Assembly: GCF_001949145.1 (NCBI RefSeq)
Contig: NW_019091504.1
Coordinates: 673,839 to 686,934 of the forward strand
Length of the DNA: 13,096 bases
Direction of reading: 5' to 3'
Source: Acanthaster planci
Lineage: Eukaryota; Echinodermata; Asteroidea; Valvatida; Acanthasteridae
Translations under genes and position numbers: made by a program
Shown here: piece after piece, positions 1 to 8,407 of the stretch
Position numbering within the stretch: position 1 is the first letter of the stretch
How the letters are laid out: each line of letters starts with the position of its first letter
The notes under the pieces: model-generated
What the model saw: the letters and a program-made list of their open reading frames with translations, nothing else
The model's database searches: none
Told to the model about the DNA's origin: nothing

Positions 1-8
1 CATTTGTG
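1..8 (-). CDS. possible first bases of alpha-arrestin exon 6
   Basis: On the minus strand a pyrimidine-rich stretch ends in TTTTACAG at 18-9, a good 3' splice site. Exon 5 ends in phase 1, and joining its last G to the following bases gives Ala-Gln-Met. This is close to the family pattern after KGY-P (usually G-E/Q-x-I), but Ala replaces the usual Gly. Only eight bases are visible, so this is a suggestion only. Confidence 0.3.
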
Positions 9-369
9 CTGTAAAACCATACGAGGGTTAAAGGTTATGGAAGGTCAACATCAGTCAACAAAACATATCTACATGTTGCAGCCGAGTCCATCTTAAGTCC
101 CTAAAAGTCCATCACATATCATCAAGATTTTAGCAAAGTCCTAAACCATTTCAAATGAACTGTGTTACAAACATTCTATAATCAATATTCATCCGATTAT
201 TTAAAACCAGTCACGTGGAGGAAACATAGAATATATTCACTACAACACTAATAAGCTGCCCATACTACTCAAAAATATACTTAACGTATTTATTCCAAGT
301 CAAAAAAGCATTGCATGTTGTTATCTTTTGCTACATTCTGTTGCATTTGAATGAGTCAGGATTCAGTAC
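9..369 (-). other. alpha-arrestin intron 5 (or its start)
   Basis: It begins with the donor GTACTG after CAG and may end at the acceptor beside base 8. The content is AT-rich and I see no coding-like block. An E-box CACGTG sits at about 213-218. If the exon 6 acceptor is wrong, this intron continues past the window edge. Confidence 0.55.
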
Positions 370-472
370 CTGGGCAATAGCCTTTCCTGTCTGTCTTGAT
401 AGACATACTGATGTTACCGGCGACACATAGCCCACAACACACCGTCTTCTCTTGAAATCCTGTCTGGGGAGC
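370..472 (-). CDS. ARRDC: alpha-arrestin exon 5 (start of arrestin C domain)
   Basis: The exon is 103 nt, entered in phase 0 after acceptor TATCACAG and left in phase 1 at CCAG/GTACTG. It encodes 34 residues beginning APQTGFQEKTVCC and continuing through GLCVAGNISMSIKTDRKGY. The paired cysteines followed by C-x-x-G-x-I-S and the RKGY-x-P turn are the landmark opening of the arrestin C domain in ARRDC proteins. Reading past the donor hits a stop three codons later, which supports splicing here. Confidence 0.88.
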
Positions 473-3400
473 CTGTGATACGAAACAAAGGAAAAGCATT
501 CACGAAAAGGTCATGACTTGCACCCCTTGACAATACACAAAGGATATGACTAATGGTTTGCTTCATGTTGACAGAAGCGCTGCCTAGGAAATAAATTGAA
601 ACCACATTTTTTTTTCTGTTATCAATACTGAAGTTTTGTGTAGTCACTCTGAACGTCTTATAGTAACATCGTCCACAAGATAAAACTTTCTCCACACTGA
701 AATGTTTAAAGCATTTCAAAATATGCCAGTGTGGCTTCATGTGGATGGCAGGCTAGTTGTAGCTGAGTGTCTTTCTGCTGTAACCATTATTCACGGTTCC
801 AATGATATTAACTGATCTCTTCAAGGAACTGGACTGTGAAATTGAGTGAATCCCTTTACCAGAAGTGCAGGGGTGTTGATGTCAATATGATCAATGACTG
901 TGAAGGCCCGTTTGGTTTTACTGTTGAATCCCCACGGCTTGTCAATCTCTGCCTTTAGCCAGTAACGTATTCTTCCGTATTTACCCTCAAAGGATGTCGC
1001 TACTCTCCTGTAAGGGCAAATGATATAAATATTTGCACTAAATTAAACACAATCATTACTGTCCACAACTAGTGGGCCAATCCTTTAGTTCTGCAACTAA
1101 TCAAGGCCTTGTTTGCCTGATGACTGGGCCCATGACTTGTCCCAATCAATTTTTCCCTTGATGTAAGGCTGGTTCATGCTTTGGCCAATGCGAAAGCGAA
1201 AGGATTTGACGTCCCCAAAAATTTGCAAAGGCATTTCACTCTAGTTGAAATGTGTTCAACTTTACAAATTTGCCATGAAAACATTTAATCTGACGCTCAG
1301 ACGCGCGTTTGTGTTTGCTTTTGCCTGAAGTACCAACTAGCCTTTATGACACTGTTCCTTTGTGGAGAGCAGCAATCACAGCTGTGTGTCCAGCTCAAGG
1401 ACACAAGCATGAAAGGGCAAACAGCTCAATCTGTCCAGGTTATGTAAACCTATGGCGGGTCTACACAATTCAGAGAAAATCCAGGTGTGCTAGGTTTTTT
1501 TTCTGTTCTATCAAACTTTCTCAGTTCTCGTTTGAATCCTGCTTGATTTATCAGGTGGATTAGGTCAATCTTGATCATTTAAAGACTGCATTTGAGTCTG
1601 TCACACTGTCAAAAGTCGCTGAAAGTCCATCACCAGCCATCAAGTGACCAAAACAGTCCCATTTGCGCCTCAAAAATGATGATATGTGACCAAATGTTTA
1701 GCTCTTATCACCAATGGCAACCATGATTTGTGCCCGTTAGTCGCCCACCTTGTCAGTCGTATTCCATGAACGATTGCTGCCCAGTTTTCTTCTACGTGCA
1801 CCAAGTGATGTGTCTCTATGATGAACTGGTTTTTCTCTCCGTCTTACTGTGCACAATGTACAGAGCATGAGCCCATGTTCACTGGAACGTACATGTACCC
1901 TGCATGTAGCCACATACACTCATGTACAGGAACTAGGTACCTGAGTCGACTGGTTCATGGTCACATGCTTTATAGAGTGTGTATGGGGAGCTGAGACGTT
2001 TTGCGTATTCATAATGCAGTAGCAGTCTATGCACGCCGCAATTCCAGTGCATTAAACTTGTTTCAGTCCCAAATTTAAGTTTGACACCCAAACGTTCCAA
2101 GATTCCCTGAGTCTGGTCCGGTCCCAGGTACCAAAAACCCACCTTACCCTTCTTTAAAGAACAAATATGCCTTTGTTTTCTTTCAGCTGTTTTTTCATAT
2201 AATTAGTTGCCATTTTTGATTGACTGCACATGCACAAAATCCAAAGCCTGTCTGTCCAACGGATAATTGACAGAACAATGTTTTGTCAGATTTTGTACAT
2301 GTAACTTGCGGATTTTGAAAATGCGTGTAAAGTATGTACAACCACTGACCTGGTGCCTAACTCTAGAAGCCAGTGGCTCCTCATTTTAATTTTCTCCACA
2401 CAGCACTGGTTCAGGGGCACTTAACTGCTCTCTCACCTCAACGATCATTTGGCAAAAGAATGTCTTGTTAAACATTTTCTAGATTCAAGAGCACAACCTG
2501 TTACTCCAAAATCAGATACCAGGGCTTACCCGTATGGAATTTGAAAGCTGAATCGTAGCTCGTGATGGCCAGCTCGGAGTATAGGGTTACTGCCGCCTTC
2601 ATGTTCATCTGTGACAACACAAAAAGGTCTTATGAGAAATGGCAATGGAAAACACTCTTGATGGTGACACATTTTCTGAGCTACACACCCACAAATATGA
2701 TGTCATCATCCAATGAGATGTCATTGTCCCCAATGAGAGACATGAAATTTACATTTGGAATTTATCCTCATTAAGTCCTTCCAATTAAATTGTTCTGTTG
2801 GCAATGTTTGAGTTCGAAGTGTTTGTGTTTGAAAGCACATCCAAAAACAGAGTTTGTTTAAAGAATCCAAAATAGCATGCCATATACACATGTACACATG
2901 TACATTAGCAAGCATAATTGAGCCCAAAATGAAAACTGCCCAATCCAACTCCAGGCTATGACATGATTTGTATTAACCCAAATCATCTGGGCCCTTTTGA
3001 CTAGGATATACATGTACCCTCCATCCTTCAAAATCCTCCAACAGCCCCAATGAAAAAATTGGATACATGTATAGCCTCAATTCTCCCAAATCCTCTGACA
3101 TTTCTTGAATATGTTCTGTAGAAGGGTGCCCACTGCCTCTATCCTTCAAAATCCTCTGACAATTCCTCTCATGTTGAGGCAGTGTGAATAGTATCCTGGA
3201 GCAGAATGGAGGATTTCACATATGATGTTGGCAGGAATTTATGCATGGCATAGCATGAACAACACAAGGTCTAACACACAACCGTGAGCCAATACATCCT
3301 TTGCAATCAGCAATGCCATGCCAATGCCATGCAGCCTCAATCCTCCAAAATCCTCTAAACTGCCTGGATGATTTTGAAGGATTGAGGATGGTTAGGGTTA

Positions 3401-6142
3401 ATCATACTGTCAAACTCCAATATTACTTTCTATGGCCTGGTATGGTAAACTCAACACTGCCCAGTGTAAAGAAGGGACCACTGGACTTACGACTGACTTT
3501 TAAAGAGTCAGTGCAGTTTCTACAGGATACTGGCTTGCAGGGTTGGGCTTCACATCAAGCAGGACCAATTTAAAATTTACGACACTTTTCATTCCATGGT
3601 GAGAACTTTGCATTATCAAACAGAACTGTATGGTCCAACCAGGCTGTACTAACCTACCGGGGAGTGCTGTGTACGTGTAGCTCAGGGGTACTGGTAATGA
3701 TGGAGAAGGCCAAAGGTTAACATTCTGCTTGTTCAGAAGCATTTAAGGAGAAAACGTGTAAGGAAAGATAGCACGTTTGTCAGGCCCTGACTACAACATC
3801 AATCCCAACTATAGTTGGGACAGTATACTCTAGCTAGGCAATCCTAACTTAGAGCACTACTGTAGGGCAGATCCCGCAGCATTATTGTTGGAGTGAAGAT
3901 GTACACATAGTTAAATCATATCACATTTATTCATAGGTTGAGGCCCCATCACAGGGTTCAAGGTTCAAATCCTAGCAGGTGGTTACAAGTTGTGACCTCG
4001 AGCAAGTCACTTTACCCCTACTTGCCTCTCTCCACCCAGGAGTAAATGGATACCTGTGAGGGCAGAAATGGTTATGTTGTTCAGCCATTTGCACCTGGCC
4101 TGGCAGCATCATGTCCTATCATGTTCTGATCATGTCTATACTCCACAGGGAACTGAGATGATTTCATCAATAATCAGATCTTGTCAAATACCACGCCTCT
4201 TATAAATGTTGTGATAAAATAAATGTACAAAGAAAAAAAAAATAAATTGGTGACCACCATGAATTGTGTTTCTGTAATGCACCGACTACACGTCGGGTAC
4301 CAGTGGATATTGAGCCACTGTTTACCTTTTCCAAAGAGAACCTGCTTCATGTAGAAATATTCTTCCTCCGCATCGTAGTATTTGGTGTAGGAGCCAGTCT
4401 GATGGCCACCTCCCCTGGACTCACTCCAATGAACCTGTATGATTCGCAAAAATAATTGACATCATATGGAAGTCCAAATGAGATCTTTCTTTTGTTTTTT
4501 TCCCCTTAAACTCTCGCTACACCACAGTTTGCATTCTACAAGAACCATGCAACAGTTGTGACAGTTACACGAGCAAAGGCATACATGTAGGTTACAATGG
4601 TGTAAATTTCTGGGCCCAATTGTCTGACATTACAATGTATGAAAACCAATGCCAGATGAGGGATTTCATTCATGCAATCAAATGACAAAGTGACCGTGGT
4701 GGTTTTTGGAAAAATTGCAGGTGTCTTGTAAATTGCGGACAGGCAGTGATCTTTGCCCACATCCACATGCAGCCTTAACACAAAGTGTTCTTGGTGTGAC
4801 AGCGCGCTCACGTGCACTGGCACCCAACGGCTGTTGCTTGTCGTTACTACCATTTGGGCATAAATAATGAGGAGCCCTGTGATTGGTCAGTGTGACTCCC
4901 AGTGCACCTCAGCCAACTGCCATTTCAACCATTCAGTCCAGTCGTAGCTAAGCATTACACAAACACGTACAGAAAGCGGCGGCAGCCAATTTCCATATTC
5001 TGTGTATCACTCGCAGCTGCAGTCAAATATATGGTCACAGATCGTCTTCGCAAGTACATATGTGAACCGCATGACTCTTGGAAACTGATTGGGAAATATT
5101 TGCACCTTGTTTTGAAAATCTGCATGTTTTGGCCCGATTTTTACTAGGTACTCAGTACGAAGGTCTGTAAGATTCCATACATAAACCTCTTAGGGGGAAT
5201 GGAGCAACATATCTATGGGTACACAACAAGAATAAAATCCCTGTTCATGCCCTGTTAAACGTCATGCAGAACCTATGGCGAAAAAGGCTTGGTCTCCTTT
5301 AAGATTCATGGGAGCGGGGTGGACGTTGGACCCTACAGTTCTGGAGGAACTGCACATCATTATCAACCAGTTAGCAGCGGCCATCAGCTATCAATATTTA
5401 ACATGCCTTTTTGATTCTCAGGCTGACAATTTTTTTTGTGACGTTAGGCCTGGCCGTAGGCCTACAGTCGGACAGTCAGCCTACCGGTAACATGACAAAC
5501 TCATGAAAAAAAGTAATTGCAGAATACTAGTTACGTGGGTACAAGGTGGAAATCCCTTGAGAAGAGTGTGACACTTTGACCTGTACCTGGCTCTGAGGTT
5601 GATCATGTGGGGTGGTGGGGTATTCTGCAATTAAGCTCATAAAAATAAGCCAATTTCGTGTTCCGTCACCATGTTGTTTTTAGCGCCCCTGTGCAAGTAG
5701 GTGTACAAAGCTAGAGGGGAACAAATTGTCTATAATAACCATCGTGGGCATCCATTCGGCAAACGTTACGCAAGGTTGTTATGAATTTGTTCCCTTCTGT
5801 TAAATCTTCTAATCATGCACACGATGATGAAGCGTGAAAAAAGCTCATGAGATATGCAGCCTGCAGTGTACAGGTGACCGATACTGTATGTTTAACATAC
5901 TGAACATACTAAAGGAAATGACATGCAACTACACCAAACTTCGGGCTCAGCCACTGACCAACAGGCCTGTCATTTAATGGCCGAATTTCTACCTTTGCAA
6001 GTCCTCGCATGTAGATTCGAATGCCTCTCATCTTCATATCCCCTCGCAACTCCACCACAACGTGCCCCGACACATACTCGCCGGCCGAGTAAACAGTTTT
6101 GTTACTGTCCAAAATTATATGAAAATCTTTCAGTTTCACCAT
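370..6142 (-). CDS. ARRDC: alpha-arrestin (arrestin domain-containing protein, ARRDC family), 5' part of gene, five exons
   Basis: Five exons (6142-5993, 4434-4326, 2608-2530, 1007-860, 472-370) join with consistent phases 0/1/2/0/1 and give 196 codons without a stop. The product reads as an arrestin N domain (about residues 1-160, ending in the family signature HIDINTPALL) followed by the start of the arrestin C domain (KTVCCGLC, then a stretch ending RKGYCP). Alpha-arrestins are cytosolic and endosomal adaptors that link membrane cargo to NEDD4-type ubiquitin ligases through C-terminal PPxY motifs; that part lies beyond the left edge and is not seen. By eye the sequence is closest to the ARRDC2/3/4-TXNIP group, with ARRDC3 the best remembered match; the exact paralogue is unsettled. 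The start codon is supported by an in-frame TAA five codons upstream. Family assignment is firm; the exon borders are read by eye. Confidence 0.93.
473..859 (-). other. alpha-arrestin intron 4
   Basis: This 387-nt intron has donor GTAAAG and acceptor CACAG. A reading frame of about 108 codons spanning it and exon 5 is a chance extension of the exon frame; its intronic part shows no family resemblance. Nothing else is evident. Confidence 0.8.
860..1007 (-). CDS. ARRDC: alpha-arrestin exon 4 (end of arrestin N domain)
   Basis: The exon is 148 nt, entered in phase 2 after GCCCTTACAG and left in phase 0 at CTG/GTAAAG. It encodes RVATSFEGKYGRIRYWLKAE and continues to HIDINTPALL. The motif S-F-E-G-x-x-G-x-I/V-R-Y-W-x-K-A and the closing I-N-T-P are nearly diagnostic of the alpha-arrestin N domain. 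This is the strongest single exon in the window. Confidence 0.95.
1008..2529 (-). other. alpha-arrestin intron 3
   Basis: This 1,522-nt intron has donor GTAAGC and acceptor CCCTTACAG. Several short open frames inside it show no recognisable protein. Clustered TACATGTA-type words occur near 1890-1925 and 2295. I see no further structure. Confidence 0.85.
2530..2608 (-). CDS. ARRDC: alpha-arrestin exon 3
   Basis: A 79-nt exon, entered in phase 1 after GTTGTCACAG and left in phase 2 at ACGG/GTAAGC. The G from exon 2 plus the first two bases make Asp, followed by 25 whole codons: EHEGGSNPILRAGHH then ELRFSFQIPY. The L-x-A-G-x-H-x-x-x-F-S-F-x-I/L-P strand is the standard middle of the arrestin N domain. 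It is too short to stand out as an open frame, but phase and alignment order are exact. Confidence 0.92.
3010..3390. repeat. iterated ATCCTTCAAAATCCTC repeats with inverted copies
   Basis: At least four related copies of (CCTCA)ATCCTYCAAAATCCTC occur on the plus strand (near 3020, 3075, 3140 and 3335), and one copy is inverted at 3371-3387. The pair 3335-3351 / 3371-3387 forms a 17-bp stem with one mismatch around 19 nt. A second small stem, CACTGCCTC / GAGGCAGTG, lies at 3131-3139 / 3176-3184. Confidence 0.6.
3803..3820. repeat. 18-bp perfect palindrome
   Basis: TCCCAACTATAGTTGGGA equals its own reverse complement. It sits about 60 nt before GGGCAGATCCCGCAGCATTA (from about 3865), which resembles the end of the foldback element at 7059. 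It may therefore be part of a decayed copy of that family. Confidence 0.7.
3935..4110 (+). mobile_element. tRNA-derived SINE fragment with MIR-like tail
   Basis: GGTTCAAATCC at 3962-3972 fits the pol III B box (GGTTCRANNCC). It is followed by a block containing GTGACCTCGAGCAAGTCACT (3992-4011) and later GGAGTAAATGGATACCTG. The same order and wording (B box, then GTGACCTTGGGCAAGTCACTT) is known from MIR and related SINEs. No clear A box is visible, so the 5' end looks truncated or decayed. It is inserted antisense to the arrestin gene. The outer limits are approximate, and no target-site duplication was found. Confidence 0.65.
4326..4434 (-). CDS. ARRDC: alpha-arrestin exon 2
   Basis: The exon is 109 nt, entered in phase 0 after ATCATACAG and left in phase 1 at AAAAG/GTAAAC. 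It encodes VHWSESRGGGHQTGSYTKYY followed by an acidic-aromatic stretch and KQVLFGK. Family members have K-V-x-W-x-E-S at this point and then E-x-Y-F-x-x-K-x-x-L-x-G, all visible here. The join with exon 1 gives RGLAK-VHWSES, matching the family without a gap. Confidence 0.94.
4435..5992 (-). other. alpha-arrestin intron 1
   Basis: This 1,558-nt first intron has donor GTAGAAA and acceptor ATCATACAG. It holds short AGGCCTA-type words (about 5445-5465) and an imperfect inverted repeat (5717-5793). Small open frames on either strand show no protein resemblance. Confidence 0.85.
5717..5793. repeat. imperfect inverted repeat
   Basis: GGGAACAAATT at 5717-5727 is the reverse complement of AATTTGTTCCC at 5783-5793, and the following ATAATAACC / GGTTGTTAT extend the arms. 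The gap is about 33 nt. It could be a small foldback element or chance. Confidence 0.45.
5993..6142 (-). CDS. ARRDC: alpha-arrestin exon 1 (start codon)
   Basis: Fifty codons from ATG at 6142-6140 to AAG/GTAGAA. The protein starts MVKLKDFHIILDSNKTVYSA and continues with GEYVSGHVVVEL through to RIYMRGLAK. The pattern (hydrophobic strand, V-Y-x-x-G-x-x-V-x-G-x-V, then I-x-I-x-x-R-G-x-A-K) is the opening of the alpha-arrestin N domain. An in-frame TAA lies five codons before the ATG, so no longer start exists in this exon. Confidence 0.95.
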
Positions 6143-6500
6143 TCTGCTCCGCTGTTATCAACAACGCTTTGAAACAGCTCGATAGAGCATCAGCTTCCCG
6201 TGAATCTGCTGTGTTGCAGGCACATTTCCAGGCCCAATTTCCAAGAGAACTGGTGCGAGAACATCTTTGTAGGTCAGGAAATTATTTTCGTCTTGACATC
6301 CACGACCTTGAATACGAATAAACGTAACGTACATGATGACAGAGTAATGACCTTTAACTGCACACAGTCGAGATCGCCACCGAGTGCAGGCAACCAACGC
6401 GCTACGGGTACCCATCTCGAAGGAGCGCCCTCTTCGTTCACGCTGAACATAAAGGGAGTCGGGTGGGGCCATTGCTGCTCTCTACAGTGAGTGGGGGCTC
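6143..6500 (-). promoter_or_regulatory. presumed 5' UTR / promoter side of the alpha-arrestin gene
   Basis: This stretch lies just upstream of the start codon and has visibly more CpG than the surrounding DNA (for example around 6365-6445), as expected near an animal promoter. No convincing TATA box or initiator could be picked out. Overlapping open frames on both strands have no recognisable content. A 5' UTR intron cannot be excluded. Confidence 0.35.
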
Positions 6501-6537
6501 TGGTGGCGGATATGGATCCAGTAAAACTTCACAAAAG

Positions 6538-6549
6538 GAGGGGGGGGGG
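6538..6549 (+). repeat. G homopolymer run
   Basis: GGAG is followed by a run of nine or more G. It is a simple repeat and a likely place for sequencing or assembly length error. Confidence 0.7.
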
Positions 6550-6614
6550 TAACTCTACAACATGAAAAACGAGCGCCCCAAGTGAAATGAACTCTGAAAT
6601 ATCACAAAGGCATG

Positions 6615-6789
6615 TTTTAAGTGATAATTCTGTCTTTAAAGTTAGCCAGTTGAGGAAAAACTTGATAACAAGCATGCCGGGTAATGTGGAAAACTCCCCT
6701 GGAATTTTTAAGTGATAATTCTGTCTTTAAAGTTAGCCAGTTGAGGAAAAAATAACAAGCATGGTAATGTGGAAAACTCCCCTGGAATT
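6615..6789. repeat. tandem duplication, about 91-bp unit, two copies
   Basis: The block starting TTTTAAGTGATAATTCTGTC at 6615 recurs 91 bp later at about 6706. Both copies end in GTGGAAAACTCCCCTGGAAT. The second copy lacks a few bases after GAGGAAAAA and between GCATG and GTAATG. Otherwise the copies are nearly identical, which suggests a recent duplication. Confidence 0.9.
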
Positions 6790-6818
6790 TCGCTAAAATT
6801 AGACTCCAGAAATGTTAG

Positions 6819-6922
6819 AATATCCTCTCTGGACCTACGAGTGTCACGTTTCCTGACAAATCTATCACAATATCCTCTCGCTAGACCTACGAGTGTCACG
6901 TTTCCTGACAAATCTGTCACAA
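6819..6922. repeat. tandem duplication, about 50-52-bp unit, two copies
   Basis: Two copies of TATCCTCTC...GACCTACGAGTGTCACG...TTTCCTGACAAATCTRTCACA lie head to tail (from about 6819 and 6869). They differ by a 2-bp indel and a few substitutions. The array starts only about 30 bp after the preceding duplication. Confidence 0.9.
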
Positions 6923-7058
6923 TTTTAGTGCAGTCAAATCGCAAATTTGCTCGCAACATGAGATGTTCATTGTGTAAGAAAGGAATACTTACGCTTTGAA
7001 TCGCTTGCAACTTGACTTGAGGTATGTTAGTTGAATGTGTGGTCAACCAATTCAGGGC

Positions 7059-7266
7059 AGATCCAGCAGTGTTGTAGTTGAGACCATCACAAGACCAGAC
7101 ACAAGACCATGCACAAAACCGGTGACACGTAACACTAACAGGTTGAACGACAAAGGGATGCTTTTGTTGCAGTTCAGTTGAATAGCTTGTGACTTGACTT
7201 CAGACTGGAAGTCTTGTGTTCATCTTGTGAAGGTCCTAAGTGGTCTCAACTACAACACTGGGATCC
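7059..7266. mobile_element. foldback (MITE-like) element
   Basis: AGTGTTGTAGTTGAGACC at 7068-7085 is the exact reverse complement of 7242-7259. The arms extend outward through GATCC on both sides. They also extend inward with gaps: TCACAAGA...ACACAAGAC on the left against GTCTTGTGT...TCTTGTGA on the right. The whole is about 208 bp with no coding capacity. A short frame at 7214-7414 crossing its end is not coding-like. No clear target-site duplication was found. Confidence 0.65.
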
Positions 7267-8050
7267 AAATCCAAATGTTTGGGAGTGGGTATTTTTTGAA
7301 AATATAACCTTATGGCCTTATTATGTCAGTGGTGAAGCTATTTGGGACTTGTACACGTTTTTAGAAGTATTGGGAAATGAAACGGACCCCAGAGCCTTTC
7401 TTCCACTTCTTTAGGGGAGGGGGCGGGTGGTCTGGTCCAACCCCCAGGATCCACCTTGTGGTCAATAAGGCCACGACACTCTCCCACTTTGGAACTATTC
7501 TGGTTAGGCAGTAACACAAGCATAAAAGAGGTGTTTATATAGATGGATGCACTCCATTGTGCATCACTGCACAAGGAAGTATTAAATTTCACGTCTACAG
7601 TTATGCTAGCAATTTCACTGTCTATTGTTACAAGTTGCAACATCTGTTAAAAGCAGTGGACTGTCCCCAATGCCACGCATGCACACAAATAATTAGCTGA
7701 AGTTTGAAAAATAAAAGAATGCTGCGTAGCCACTTGAAAGAAGTGCCCTGCAGTGGTAATATATTTAAGTCACCTGTTCTACAATAGACCTATTGTGGGT
7801 ATCAACCCCATAGAAACGTGTGCTTTTGAGTGTAGTTTACATGTACAGACAATACAGCCAAGTTACAGTGTGGTACCCAGCACATCAGTAGTCTGAGTAT
7901 GGTACCTACCGTTGACTTTATTGTTGGTAAATGATACTTATGAAACACTTTGCTTTTTGGTGGACGCTGTGTTTGTTGATATTTAATACTTGCTATAGGT
8001 CACGTGACTTAGCAGGCGCAATCAGTCTATTTCATTACAAGGCTTAAAGT
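7267..8050. other. non-coding stretch, nothing recognised
   Basis: No exon-like block was found on either strand. Minor items are ACAATAGACCTATTGT (7781-7796, 7-bp arms) and the 10-bp palindrome GTCACGTGAC (7999-8008), an E-box of the kind bound by bHLH-zip factors. Function of the E-box is unproven. Confidence 0.5.
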
Positions 8051-8407
8051 GGCCATCTATGCTTCCAGGCTATCTACGCTTCCAGGCCATCTATGCTTCC
8101 AGGCCATCTACGCTTCCAGGCCATCTACGCCTCCAGGCCATCTACGCTTCCAGGCCATCTACGCTTCCAGGCCATCTACGCCTCCAGGCCATCTATGCCT
8201 CCAGGCCATCTACGCTTCCAGGCCATCTACGCTTCCAGGCCATCTACGCCTCCAGGCCATCTACGCCTCCAGGCCATCTACGCCTCCAGGCCATCTACGC
8301 TTCCAGGCCATCTCCGCTTCCAGGCCATCTACGCTTCCAGGCCATCTACGCTTCCAGGCCATCTACGCTTCCAGGCCATCTACGCTTCCAGGCCATCTAC
8401 GCTTCCT
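8051..8407. repeat. minisatellite, 17-bp unit, 21 copies
   Basis: Head-to-tail copies of GGCCATCTAYGCYTCCA, exactly 17 bp each without indels. Variation is almost confined to two C/T positions plus single changes in copies 2 (GGC TATC) and 16 (CTCCGC). Because 17 is not a multiple of 3 and the unit has no stop in any forward frame, all three plus frames stay open and encode the same 17-residue period. This is not evidence for a protein. Confidence 0.97.

Larger units (their letters stand above)
2609..4325 (-). other. alpha-arrestin intron 2, rich in repeats
   Basis: This 1,717-nt intron has donor GTAAAC and acceptor TTGTCACAG. It contains the iterated CCTCAATCC repeats (about 3010-3390), an 18-bp palindrome (3803-3820) and a tRNA-derived SINE (about 3935-4110). 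A run of T/A bases lies near 4230. The open frame at 3500-3742 is not an exon (see rejected items). Confidence 0.85.

Noticed and set aside
3655-3700. Possible arrestin exon reading VPLSYTYTALPG with a good acceptor, donor and a phase-1 entry
   Set aside because: Splicing exon 2 to it would skip the conserved L-x-A-G-x-H...F-S-F strand, which is present at 2530-2608 in correct phase and leads straight to exon 4. The resemblance is accidental.
3935-4000. Functional tRNA gene at the B box
   Set aside because: No A box, acceptor stem or anticodon arm is visible; the following MIR-like block marks a SINE instead.
5923-6490. Plus-strand open frames of 132 and 96 codons and a minus-strand frame of 104 codons around arrestin exon 1
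   Set aside because: Two are antisense to or overlap exon 1 and the presumed 5' UTR, with no recognisable protein content; the stretch is open mainly because it is less AT-rich.
6708-7046. Minus-strand frame of 112 codons and its plus-strand partner
   Set aside because: They run through the two tandem duplications, so similar peptide stretches repeat; no splice-framed or family-like sequence is present.
7338-7643. Minus-strand frame of 101 codons
   Set aside because: It has no domain-like pattern and no matching splice sites, and the opposite strand is equally open in part.
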